Below are positions 44,359 to 51,938 of a stretch of 64,000 bases of DNA, piece by piece. The stretch comes from Curtobacterium oceanosedimentum (GTDB lineage: Bacteria; Actinomycetota; Actinomycetes; Actinomycetales; Microbacteriaceae): contig NZ_JAIXIG010000002.1 of the NCBI RefSeq assembly GCF_020297365.1, positions 1-64,000 on the forward strand, given 5' to 3'. Both the position numbers and the translations under genes were made by a program. The notes beneath the pieces are model-generated. The model had not been told where the DNA came from. It did not search any database and saw only the letters and a list, made by a program, of their open reading frames with translations. How positions within the stretch are numbered: position 1 is the stretch's first letter; each line of letters begins with the position of its first letter.

Positions 44359-46503
44359 TTGATAAGCTTCCAAGAGTTCAGTGAGACACTTCCCTCTGGT
44401 CGAGGTCTTCCAGATATCGTGGACGAATCGGAGGCACCGGGTGCAATATCCCCCCGCGGGAAGAAACGTCAAGCATTTATTGCTCCCGATTTCGACTATT
44501 CAGACGACAACCCGCCGCTCCGAGGTGGCAGGGTAATCCTGATTTCCGCGCCCGCGGCGGTGGGCAAGAGTTGGCTTGCAGCCGAGCTCAGTGCTCGAAC
44601 ATTCAACCCGCTTTGGGACTTGAGTAGGTTCAGCGTCGGGTCCAACTTCTTCACCGGAACTATCACGGACGTCTACGGAGCCTCAGGTTTCAGCACCTTC
44701 ACTGACCGCCTTCGGGCGGGTGAAGCCTGCCTGATTCTCGATGCTGCTGACGAGGCTCTCGTGCGTGTTGGGTCGAACAGCTTCCAGGTGGGACTTGAGA
44801 ATCTTGCCAAGCTTCTCGGCTCGAATCCGCAGATGGAGGCGACGACAGGGGCAGTGATCCTCGGTCGCCCTGAAACGATCGCTGAGTCGAAGAAAATACT
44901 CTCTGAAGCTGGACTTTCCGTTATTGAGCTGAGGGTCAAGTTCTTCAGTGAAGACCAAGCTCGCGCGTTCGTACGAACGAAAGTGAGTAGCACTAAGTTC
45001 AAGGTCGTGTCTGAGCTAGATCCGTTCTTGACGGAATTCTTCGACAATGTGAAGAGTGCCCTTCAAACAAGTTCGTGGGACCAAAGTGATGACTTTTTGG
45101 GGTACTCCCCAGTTCTTGATGCACTGGCCACATTCTATAACGATGCGCCCAACCCGATGCGCCTGATGAGCGATCTTCATAAGGAGCAGTCCTTTGGGCA
45201 TGTGTGGACGCTTCTCATCAAGATAATCAACGAGATTCTTGATCGGGAGACGGACAAATTCGCCGATGCTTTTGGTGATGGCGATGAAGGGAAGATAGCG
45301 TACGGCCGAGAAGTCTATGACCGACGTGCGCAGCTCGAGTACCTGCTAACCGACGAACCCGAGACCTTCTTGCCAGAACTTCCCGACACCGAGAACGACG
45401 ACTGGCTCAACGATCTCGAAGAGCAACTGCGTCGGTGGTTCGTTGAGCACCCGCTCCGGAAGCATAAGCCTCTATCATCCGGTGCGAACCCGCTCGATGG
45501 CTTCGCGAATGCTGCTTTCAGGGATTTCGCAATCGCGTCGATGCTCGGTTGGGGCGATAGCGATGCCGTCACTCGAGTCAACGACTACTGGCGTTCTCCG
45601 ACGGTCAATCCCTCGCTCATGCTCTCGCGATTTATCTTCACCATGTATGGAGTCGAGGATCTCCTGCCGCTCGCGGCGCTCGGCCTCGTAGCGGATTCTC
45701 ACGCTTCGGCGGTGAATCTCGACGCGGAAGCGATCCTTCGCATCTCGGAAGAGTGGGAAGGTGACGAGAACGAAGGCTCTGTTATCCGAGCGTCACTTGA
45801 CCGAACTGGTCGTATGCATTCGGCTTCTGCTTGGCTTGTGTTCGTGGGTGAGGATGGCGAAGGCGACCTCGAGTTCCATCGAAGTCTAGCGCGCGTTGTT
45901 GTTGATTCGCCAGAACGTCGAATTGTTTTAGGAGCAGGAGCCTTAGACTTTGTGCTCGGTCCGGACGCGCTAATTAGTTGTGCCGCGTTCGTTTCGGAGG
46001 CAGTAGAGGTGCGGCTTGCCTATTCCCCTTCGACCGTGGTCCGTGTCCGTGCTTCGAGAATACAGGGAGCGACTCAGCGCTTGATCGTCAAAGCGCAGTC
46101 TCTGATTGAACTCGAGACTTCCAATGCGGGACATCCATGGTCTCCTCATGTCGTCCGGGGAAACCCGATTTCGGAAGTGACTGGACGTGATCTCACGGGC
46201 GCGGGTATCGAGGTGCGGCGTCTGGTGTCTTGGTTTGCGCGTGCGTCAATGGTTGCAGGTTCCCTATCCTATCCTGCTGCTGCTTTTGACGTCATTCTGA
46301 AGAAGCGTCGCGTATCGGCTGAAGTCTTCCGTTTCTTCGAAGAGACAGGAGTCCTCGGGCGGCGCGGAGAGTCGTACACGCTCACTTTCTCGTTCCCGAC
46401 GACAGCTATTCTTCAGGTCGACCTGGATAGTCCTTCCTATCGTCGCCTGCTCGAGGAGTACGTAGTATGGCGGCGCTCTAATCGCGCAGAGGTTGCCGGC
46501 TAG
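44359..46503 (+). CDS. P-loop ATPase with NACHT/STAND-like motifs (putative defence sensor)
   Basis: 714-residue protein of no family I can name. The nucleotide-binding core shows Walker A at residues 64-71 (APAAVGKS), Walker B at 124-132 (CLILDAADE, like the NACHT LLDGLDE), and a sensor-like VILGRPE at 165-172, comparable to NACHT L-x-TSRP. Helical segments (about 200-460) follow, then a beta-rich region (about 475-600) and a winged-helix-like C-terminus (640-705). The TTG start at 44359 is supported by AAGGTGAGA upstream and the 1-bp gap to the preceding stop. GC is low, and TTA codons occur at residues 524 and 529. I infer a sensor or switch that gates the CorA-like partner. Confidence 0.75.
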   Translation: MISFQEFSETLPSGRGLPDIVDESEAPGAISPRGKKRQAFIAPDFDYSDDNPPLRGGRVILISAPAAVGKSWLAAELSARTFNPLWDLSRFSVGSNFFTGTITDVYGASGFSTFTDRLRAGEACLILDAADEALVRVGSNSFQVGLENLAKLLGSNPQMEATTGAVILGRPETIAESKKILSEAGLSVIELRVKFFSEDQARAFVRTKVSSTKFKVVSELDPFLTEFFDNVKSALQTSSWDQSDDFLGYSPVLDALATFYNDAPNPMRLMSDLHKEQSFGHVWTLLIKIINEILDRETDKFADAFGDGDEGKIAYGREVYDRRAQLEYLLTDEPETFLPELPDTENDDWLNDLEEQLRRWFVEHPLRKHKPLSSGANPLDGFANAAFRDFAIASMLGWGDSDAVTRVNDYWRSPTVNPSLMLSRFIFTMYGVEDLLPLAALGLVADSHASAVNLDAEAILRISEEWEGDENEGSVIRASLDRTGRMHSASAWLVFVGEDGEGDLEFHRSLARVVVDSPERRIVLGAGALDFVLGPDALISCAAFVSEAVEVRLAYSPSTVVRVRASRIQGATQRLIVKAQSLIELETSNAGHPWSPHVVRGNPISEVTGRDLTGAGIEVRRLVSWFARASMVAGSLSYPAAAFDVILKKRRVSAEVFRFFEETGVLGRRGESYTLTFSFPTTAILQVDLDSPSYRRLLEEYVVWRRSNRAEVAG

Positions 46504-46732
46504 TGTCAGGTCGATATAGGGAGCACTGGCAGACGGCAGATCAGGGGTGTCCCGACAATGCGTTGACGTTATGTCTCTCCAGCTAGGTGGATCCGGCTAG
46601 TAGCGGGTTTGCGAGCGGCCTTCCGTTCGTGGGCGGACGGGCACGCGTGTGGGGCGTGGGAGGGCTCAGGGTTGCGAGTACAACGTGCTTTTCGTCCGTT
46701 CATTGACTGAGGCACGCTTCCCTCGAACACCA
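46504..46732. other. Non-coding right flank of the island
   Basis: No gene is seen. GC rises again after about 46590, where CTAGGTGG repeats the left-edge sequence. The stretch is otherwise unremarkable. Confidence 0.4.
46583..46590. repeat. Right boundary repeat of the low-GC island
   Basis: CTAGGTGG, the second copy of the sequence that spans the ychF stop at 43241-43248. Confidence 0.35.
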
Positions 46733-46768
46733 CGAAGCGCCGCCGAGCAGGTGCTCGACGGCGCTTCG
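46733..46768. terminator. Terminator hairpin after the 95-residue gene
   Basis: A 17-bp stem with one mismatch (46733-46749 with 46752-46768) lies 19 bp beyond the stop of the minus-strand gene. Confidence 0.65.
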
Positions 46769-46786
46769 CGTTCGTACTGGCGGAAC

Positions 46787-47074
46787 CTAGGCCGCGAGGG
46801 CCAGCTCGCCCGCGCGGACGGACTGCGCCTGCAGCAGGGTGCGGCTGGCCTCGCCCGCCCAGGAGCGGCCCGGCACGGTCCAGCCGGCCTCGCCGACGGC
46901 GTCGAGGCGCGTGCCCCGCGTGACGAAGACGGACAGGTCGTCGGCCGCGATGCGGACGAGGTACTCGCGCTGCGAGCGGTCGTCGCGCACGGGGAATTCG
47001 GCGATGCGGTCGGGGGTGATCGTCGGGGCCGCGAGTGCGGTCCCGAACACGGTGATGCGTTCGTTGCTGGTCAT
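46787..47074 (-). CDS. Hypothetical 95-residue protein
   Basis: Unrecognised small protein, MTSNERITVFGTALAAPT onward. It is soluble, with a beta-rich look (YLVRIAADDLSVFVTRGTR and AGWTVPGRSWAGEA) and an Ala/Leu C-terminus. The ATG at 47074 has AGGAAG upstream; the open frame continues upstream, but that part is Arg-rich and lies downstream of the promoter at 47298-47326. Codon use is native, unlike the island. A consensus-like promoter and a leader of about 217 nt suggest tight or strong regulation. Confidence 0.65.
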   Translation of the reverse strand: MTSNERITVFGTALAAPTITPDRIAEFPVRDDRSQREYLVRIAADDLSVFVTRGTRLDAVGEAGWTVPGRSWAGEASRTLLQAQSVRAGELALAA

Positions 47075-47163
47075 GGTGCTGTACTTCCTGGTCGTTCGGC
47101 GCCAGGGCGACTCGGTGTCGGCGGACGTCTCAGTCCGGCGCGACGCATCGAGTGCGGGGCGCA

Positions 47164-47182
47164 CACGTCGAGCTTCGACGTG
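47164..47182 (-). other. Hairpin in the leader of the 95-residue gene
   Basis: CACGTCGA and TCGACGTG pair perfectly around a 3-nt loop, in the middle of the roughly 217-nt untranslated leader. Confidence 0.4.
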
Positions 47183-47297
47183 CAGCTCGTCCGTTCGGAT
47201 CGAGCGGTGTCTCGAGTGGAATGCGACTCGGGTGAGTCGGTGTCGAGAGGGTGGTGTGCGCGAGTCAGATGGGTTCGCTGCAGTGCACCAAAGACAC

Positions 47298-47326
47298 ACT
47301 ATACGTGCCCGCTGTCGAGAAGTCCA
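47298..47326 (-). promoter_or_regulatory. Strong sigma-70-type promoter on the minus strand
   Basis: On the minus strand TGGACT (47321-47326), a 17-bp spacer and TATAGT (47298-47303) lie upstream of the 95-residue gene. The -10 is closer to consensus than the others noted here. The rest of the 270-bp gap 47075-47344 shows no gene. Confidence 0.6.
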
Positions 47327-47344
47327 GGGAACCGGGTGACGGCT

Positions 47345-47956
47345 TCAGGATGCGAGGAACGCGTCCCACCGGGCGCCACCGGCAGTCACGTTCCCGGAGC
47401 CGTCGAGTCGAGCGGCCGCGGACCCCGGCTTCCGCCCGGCCTGCTGGTGGATGAGCCGGTCGAACGAGGCGGAGAACCCGTCGCGCGGCAGGGCGGCGGT
47501 GACCGCGCGCAGGTCGGCCGCCTGCCAGCGGGAGAACCCGGCGCCTGAGACGTCGAGGGACGTGGCGACCTCGAGCAGGTGCCCCTCGGGGTCGACGGCC
47601 GGGTCGACCGAGGTCCACATGTGCCGCTCGATGACCTCGCCCACCCGGCGCGCGCGGACCGGGTCCCACCCTGCACCGATCGCGAAGACGGCTCCGACCG
47701 CGCCGCCGGCGTCCTCGAAGGGGACCTGGTGGGCGTCGAACGCGGGCGTGACGCCGAGATCGTGGAGCATCGCCGCGACGAAGAGCAGCTCGGGGTCGGG
47801 TTCGAGGTCGATCGTCGGTGCGAGCAGGACGGCCCACGCCCAGGACCGCAGGCAGTGGTGCACCAGGGGCGGTGACGACCAGGTGCGCAGGACCTCGAGT
47901 GCCCGCGCGGCGACGGGGGAGGGCGGGGTGAGGAGGGCGTCGACGTCGAGCGACAT
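47345..47956 (-). CDS. HD-domain phosphohydrolase-like protein
   Basis: 203-residue protein of the HD superfamily, similar to the cyanamide hydratase / YfbR-like group. Metal ligands are visible: H33/H34 in LVHHCLRSWAW, H65-D66 in AAMLHDLGVTP, and a later His in VIERHMWTSVDP. The pattern HHxxRS...HDLG matches the HDIG-related hydrolases of the DJ-1/isocyanide hydratase-type annotations, but the substrate is unknown. ATG 47956; a minus-strand terminator hairpin and the PEP-mutase-family gene lie upstream. Confidence 0.82.
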   Translation of the reverse strand: MSLDVDALLTPPSPVAARALEVLRTWSSPPLVHHCLRSWAWAVLLAPTIDLEPDPELLFVAAMLHDLGVTPAFDAHQVPFEDAGGAVGAVFAIGAGWDPVRARRVGEVIERHMWTSVDPAVDPEGHLLEVATSLDVSGAGFSRWQAADLRAVTAALPRDGFSASFDRLIHQQAGRKPGSAAARLDGSGNVTAGGARWDAFLAS

Positions 47957-47997
47957 GGGATGACAGTACCGACCCCGTGCAGGCGCGACCACGACCT

Positions 47998-48037
47998 GAC
48001 TGGAGGCGCGGCACCAGCTGGTGTCGCGCCTCCAGTC
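47998..48037 (-). terminator. Palindrome, GGAGGC family variant
   Basis: A 20-bp stem (47998-48017 with 48018-48037, arms starting GACTGGAGGCGCG) has no extra loop beyond a central CAGCTG. It terminates the PEP-mutase-family gene. The ACTGGAGGC variant differs from the GACGGGAGGC copies. Confidence 0.75.
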
Positions 48038-48048
48038 CGCCAGGCGGC

Positions 48049-48825
48049 TCAGTTCAGGGTCGGGGTGTCCTCCGGCACGACGCCGTCGGCGTACAGATCG
48101 GTCGCCAGGTCGCGGAGCGCGCGCAGCGCGACGCGCTGCGTGAGGGGACCGTACGAGATGCGGGCGACGCCGAGCGCCTCGTACTCGGCGGCAGGCAGCG
48201 CACCCGGCAGGCCGATGACGGACAGCTTGCCCCGGCCGAGCCCGTCGACGAGGCGCTCGACGACGGACCGCTCGATCGCGCCGGGCACGAAGACGAGCGC
48301 TGCGCCGTTGTCCAGGAACGCCTTGCCGCGGGCGATGGCGTCCTCGATGCTCTCGTCGATCGGACGGTCGCCGCCGCGGGCGATCGCGTCGGTGCGGGCG
48401 TTCAGTTGGAAGTCGACGCCCTCGGCCCGGGCGGCGGCGGTGATCGCGGCGACCCGGGCGACGGCCTCGTCGAAGGGGCGCAGGCGATCCTCGACGTTCG
48501 CGCCGACGATGCCGGCACCGATCGCGCGGCGGATGGTCTCGGCCGGGTCCTCGTACCCGTCGTCCAGGTCGGCGGTGACGGGCAGGTCGGTCGCGGCGGC
48601 GACGATCGCGGCTCCGGACAGGGCGAGGTCGAGGGGCATGCCGCCGTCCTCGTACCCGTACGACGCGGCGATCGAGTGGCCGGCGGTCGCGATCGCCTTC
48701 GTCTCGGGCAGGTCGCTGACGACCTTGGCGCTGATCGCGTCCCACACGTTGACGACGCGCAGGATCTCGGGGGCTTCGTGCAGCTGCTTGAGGGTGGTCG
48801 CCTTGTCGGCGGTGTTCGTGCTCAT
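48049..48825 (-). CDS. Isocitrate lyase / PEP mutase family protein
   Basis: 258-residue enzyme of the PEP mutase / isocitrate lyase superfamily, which acts on C-C or C-P bonds of 2-oxo or carboxylic acids. Fold markers are VNVWDAISAKVV at the N-terminus, TADLDDGYEDPAETIRRAI (metal-binding Asp pair), GANVEDRL and QLNARTDAIARGG. The substrate is unknown; members of this small actinobacterial group include oxaloacetate decarboxylase-like and 2-methylisocitrate lyase-like proteins. ATG 48825 is chosen because the open frame further upstream is shadow sequence. Confidence 0.87.
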   Translation of the reverse strand: MSTNTADKATTLKQLHEAPEILRVVNVWDAISAKVVSDLPETKAIATAGHSIAASYGYEDGGMPLDLALSGAAIVAAATDLPVTADLDDGYEDPAETIRRAIGAGIVGANVEDRLRPFDEAVARVAAITAAARAEGVDFQLNARTDAIARGGDRPIDESIEDAIARGKAFLDNGAALVFVPGAIERSVVERLVDGLGRGKLSVIGLPGALPAAEYEALGVARISYGPLTQRVALRALRDLATDLYADGVVPEDTPTLN

Positions 48826-48937
48826 GCGGCCGACAGTAGGCCGACGGGGCGGCCCCCGGCCGCGACGCGTGTCGAAGACGACGCAGGATGACGTCGGGAG
48901 TCGCGCCGGGCCTCCTGGCGGATGCATGCTGGGACGC

Positions 48938-50125
48938 ATGGCGAGCGACGAGCAGGATCCGGTCGGCACGCTCCGCGGGGTCCGGACGAGCATCAAGTGG
49001 ACGCGGTACGCGCCCGACGTGCTGCCCCTGTTCGTCGCCGAGATGGACCACGACGTCGCGCCGGCGATCCGGCAGGCGCTGATCGAACGGGTCGCGCAGT
49101 CGGACCTCGGCTACCTGGACGGCCCCGGCCCGCTCGCTCCGGCGTTCGCGCAGTTCGCCCTCGACCGCTGGGGGTGGCAGGTCGACCCGTCGCGGATCCA
49201 CCTGGCCACCGACGTCAGTGTGGGGATCGTCGAGTCGCTGCGGCTCGCGTTGCCGGACAGCGGTCGTGTGGCGATCACGCCGCCGGTGTACCCGCCGTTC
49301 TTCGAGCTCGTCGAGGAAGCCCGATGTCAGGTGGAGGAGGTCCCGCTGCTCGAGCAGTGGGGACGGTACCGACTCGACCTCGAGGGACTCGAGCGGGCCT
49401 TCGCCGGCGGGGTCGGGGTCTTCCTGCTCTGCAACCCGCACAACCCCGTCGGCCTCGTGCACGACCGGGCCGAACTCGTGGCGCTGGCCGAACTCGCGGC
49501 GAGGTACGACGTCCTGGTCATCAGCGACGAGATCCACGCGCCGCTCACGCACCCCGGTGTGCAGTTCACCCCCTTCGCGATGGTCGCCGAGCCGCTCGGG
49601 GCACGGAGCGTGTGCGTGACGAGTGCGAGCAAGGGGTGGAACCTGGCCGGGGTGAAGTGCTCGGTCATCGTTGCCGGGGATGCCCGGACCGCCGCACTCC
49701 TCGACACCCTGTGGGAGGAGGTCGCCTGCCGCACGAGCATCCTCGGGCTGCACGCGAACCTGGCGGCCTTCACGCTGGCGACGGACTGGCTCGACGACGT
49801 GGTCGCTCGGATCGTGGCGAACGACCGGCTGCTCGCGAAGCTGCTCGCCGAACACCTGCCCGGCGTCGTCTACACGCGGCCACGCGCCGGGTACCTGGCG
49901 TGGCTGGACTTCCGGGGGATCGGGCTCGGGGACGACCCGGCCGTGCCACTGCGTGAGAACGCCTACGTGGCGCTCAACTCCGGGCTCGGGTTCGGGGCCC
50001 AGGGACGTGGTTTCGTGCGGCTCAACCTGGCGTGCTCGCCGGAGACCCTGCGCGAGGCCGTGTTCCGGATCGCCTCGGCGTACCCGTCGAGTGCGCAGGA
50101 GGGGCTGGTCTGGCGCGTCGCGTGA
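48938..50125 (+). CDS. MalY/PatB-type aminotransferase-fold enzyme
   Basis: 395-residue PLP enzyme of fold type I, closest in layout to cystathionine beta-lyase PatB/MalY. Features are FVAEMDHDVAPAIRQAL (MalY-type FWVADMDF position), LCNPHNPVGLVHDRAEL, VISDEIHAPLTHPG (PLP Asp), and the PLP lysine in TSASKGWNLAGVKCS. The family cleaves cystathionine or other C-S beta-lyase substrates; the exact substrate is unknown. ATG 48938 is used; an in-frame ATG at 48926 is possible. CATGCT lies just upstream as a weak -10. It is divergent from the PEP-mutase gene. Confidence 0.88.
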   Translation: MASDEQDPVGTLRGVRTSIKWTRYAPDVLPLFVAEMDHDVAPAIRQALIERVAQSDLGYLDGPGPLAPAFAQFALDRWGWQVDPSRIHLATDVSVGIVESLRLALPDSGRVAITPPVYPPFFELVEEARCQVEEVPLLEQWGRYRLDLEGLERAFAGGVGVFLLCNPHNPVGLVHDRAELVALAELAARYDVLVISDEIHAPLTHPGVQFTPFAMVAEPLGARSVCVTSASKGWNLAGVKCSVIVAGDARTAALLDTLWEEVACRTSILGLHANLAAFTLATDWLDDVVARIVANDRLLAKLLAEHLPGVVYTRPRAGYLAWLDFRGIGLGDDPAVPLRENAYVALNSGLGFGAQGRGFVRLNLACSPETLREAVFRIASAYPSSAQEGLVWRVA

Positions 50126-50140
50126 GCGCGGCCGTCGAGC

Positions 50141-50187
50141 GAGCAGAAGACGCCGGGTCGCTGGCTCGGACCCGTCGTCTTCTGCTC
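50141..50187. terminator. Terminator hairpin between convergent genes
   Basis: A 19-bp stem with one mismatch (50141-50159 with 50169-50187, arms GAGCAGAAGACG... and ...CGTCTTCTGCTC) lies between the aminotransferase and GNAT genes. Confidence 0.75.
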
Positions 50188-50207
50188 ACTCGGGCAGGGG
50201 GCTGCCG

Positions 50208-50708
50208 TCAGCGCAGGTCGAGCGTCATGTGCACGTCGGCGCGCACGTAAGGACTCGGGACGAGCTCGTCCTCGCGCAGGTGCCGGAACCCGAACGCCTC
50301 GTACAGGTGCACGGCGCTCGTGAGCTGCGCGTTGCTCTCCAGGTCTATCCGGTGCGCACCGAGCGCTCGTGCCCGGTCCAGTGCCGCGGTGATGAGCTTC
50401 CGCCCGGTGCCGTGTCCCTGGTGGTCGGGGGAGACCGCCATCTTCACGAGCTCGAACACGCCGGGCATCGTCGGCACGACGCCGATGCACCCGATTACCT
50501 GGTCGTCGAGCCGGGCGACCAGGACGGCGCCGCCGCGGTCCACGACGCGGCCGACCGGGTCGCCGAGGAACACGCGGTCCTCGTCCTCGAGGGTGAAGTA
50601 CCGGGTGATCCACGCCTCGTTGAGGGTGCGGAAGGCCTCGGCGTCCGCGGGGGAGGCGAGGTCGGCGATGGTGACGGTCGTGGTCGTGGTCGTGGTCGCT
50701 TCGGGCAT
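50208..50708 (-). CDS. GNAT family N-acetyltransferase
   Basis: 166-residue acetyl-CoA-dependent acyltransferase. The pyrophosphate-binding loop reads VSPDHQGHGTGRKLI (Q-x-x-G-x-G/A), preceded by FELVKMAV and followed by LYEAFGFRHL, the classical GNAT signature. The N-terminus has an unusual Thr run (TTTTTTT), which may be a slippage-prone stretch. The acceptor is unknown. ATG 50708; it is divergent from the LysR gene, which may or may not regulate it. Confidence 0.88.
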   Translation of the reverse strand: MPEATTTTTTTVTIADLASPADAEAFRTLNEAWITRYFTLEDEDRVFLGDPVGRVVDRGGAVLVARLDDQVIGCIGVVPTMPGVFELVKMAVSPDHQGHGTGRKLITAALDRARALGAHRIDLESNAQLTSAVHLYEAFGFRHLREDELVPSPYVRADVHMTLDLR

Positions 50709-50764
50709 GGCTCCATCCTCGGAGCAGGATGAGGTCACGTCCAATACTCGTTCGGGTGGATCGA

Positions 50765-50770
50765 TAGGCT
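50765..50770 (+). promoter_or_regulatory. -10 box of the LysR gene (leaderless type)
   Basis: TAGGCT lies 6 nt before the ATG at 50777, in the 68-bp gap to the divergent GNAT gene. Confidence 0.45.
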
Positions 50771-50776
50771 GCGTGC

Positions 50777-51661
50777 ATGGATCGGGACCCGGACGTCGAC
50801 CTGCGCCAGCTCCGAGCGTTCCTCACCGTCGCCGACGAACTGCACTTCGGTCGGGCGGCCGAGCGGCTCCGGATCGCGCAACCGGCGCTGTCGCAGCAGA
50901 TCAAGCGCACCGAGCGGGCACTCGGTGTCGACCTGTTCGTCCGGACCAGCCGCAGCGTCGCTCTGACGGCCGCCGGTCGGGTGCTGCAGGGGCGGGCGCG
51001 GTCGCTGCTGGGTCAGGTGCGGCGCGACCTCGACGAGACCGTCCGCGTCGGGCGCGGTGAGGTCGGCCGGCTCGACGTGGGATTCGTGGTCTCCGCCCTG
51101 CCCCTCGGCCCGATCGAGCGTGTCCAGGCGTTCCGCGATCGGTACCCGTTGGTCCGGGTGGAGCTGACCGAGGGCTACTCGTCGACGCTGCTCGCCCGGA
51201 TCGTCCGCGGCGAGCTCGACCTGGCCGTCGTGCGCGACCCCGACCCGGACCCCGCCGTCCGGTTGCTGCCGTTCCGCTCCGAGGCGTTCGTCGCCGCCGT
51301 CCCGCGCGGTCACCGGTTCGCCGGACGGCCGAGCATCCGCGGTACCGAGCTGGTCGACGAGCCCTTCGTGTTCTTCCCGGCGGTCGCGGGGGCGCTCGCG
51401 ACGGAGCGGAACCTCGCTCCGGTCACGGCGGGTGGTCGTCGTCCGGTGATCGTGCAGGAGGCCACGACCTGGGCGACGGTGCTGCACCTGGTCGGCGTCG
51501 GCCTGGGGGTCACGGTCGTGCCGGTGAGCGCGGCGTTGGCAGCACCGGACACCGTCGCGCTCCTGCCGCTCGAGGGCAGCGACCACCGCAGCGAGCTGTC
51601 GTGGGCGATGCGGGCGGACGACGACCGCGCCATCCTGCAGAACTTCGTGGCGGCGGACTGA
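50777..51661 (+). CDS. LysR family transcriptional regulator
   Basis: 294-residue LysR-type regulator. The N-terminal winged helix is standard (LRQLRAFLTVADELHFGRAA, RLRIAQPALSQQIKRTE, LFVRTSRSVALTAAG), and the co-inducer domain begins near residue 90 (GRLDVGFVVSALPLG). The effector is unknown. LysR proteins usually regulate the divergent neighbour, here the GNAT gene, but the intergenic gap is short and no clear T-N11-A site stands out. Confidence 0.92.
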   Translation: MDRDPDVDLRQLRAFLTVADELHFGRAAERLRIAQPALSQQIKRTERALGVDLFVRTSRSVALTAAGRVLQGRARSLLGQVRRDLDETVRVGRGEVGRLDVGFVVSALPLGPIERVQAFRDRYPLVRVELTEGYSSTLLARIVRGELDLAVVRDPDPDPAVRLLPFRSEAFVAAVPRGHRFAGRPSIRGTELVDEPFVFFPAVAGALATERNLAPVTAGGRRPVIVQEATTWATVLHLVGVGLGVTVVPVSAALAAPDTVALLPLEGSDHRSELSWAMRADDDRAILQNFVAAD

Positions 51662-51683
51662 CCGACGGCGGACTGACCGCCGC

Positions 51684-51938
51684 TCAGCCCAGCGCCAGCA
51701 CCGGCGCCCGGTGGTCACCGAGCTCGTCGACGTGCCACGGCCGAGCCCCGCGCAGCGTCAACCCGAGCTGCACGAGCACGAACCCCACGTGGGGTTCGAC
51801 GTCCGGGTCCCACGGCCCCTCGACACCCAGGCCGAACGCCCCGAGTTCGTCGTCGGCTTCGTCCCGCAGCGTGAGTCGCCACCGGCCGTCGCCGAGTTCC
51901 TCGACCACGGCCCAGCGGGCGGTGCCGAAGCGGCTCAC
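51684..51938 (-). CDS. Hypothetical 84-residue protein coupled to the FBP gene
   Basis: Starts with GTG at 51938, overlapping the stop of the FBP-domain gene by GTGA, and is short (84 residues). The sequence has alternating hydrophobic strands (SRFGTARWAVVEELGDGRWR then LTLRDEADDELG) and ends VDELGDHRAPVLALG. It is unrecognised, and no TM or signal is seen. The start-stop coupling indicates it is made together with the zinc-finger protein. Confidence 0.7.
   Translation of the reverse strand: MSRFGTARWAVVEELGDGRWRLTLRDEADDELGAFGLGVEGPWDPDVEPHVGFVLVQLGLTLRGARPWHVDELGDHRAPVLALG

Noticed and set aside
43350-46503. Restriction-modification, toxin-antitoxin or prophage remnant as explanation of the low-GC island
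   Set aside because: No methylase, nuclease, antitoxin, integrase or phage structural motif is visible in either protein.
46787-47299. 170-codon version of the 95-residue gene
   Set aside because: The upstream part lies largely in the leader after the strong promoter and has shadow-like Arg-rich composition; the ATG at 47074 has AGGAAG upstream.
50741-50776. LysR binding site controlling the GNAT gene
   Set aside because: The gap is short and no convincing T-N11-A inverted repeat stands out.
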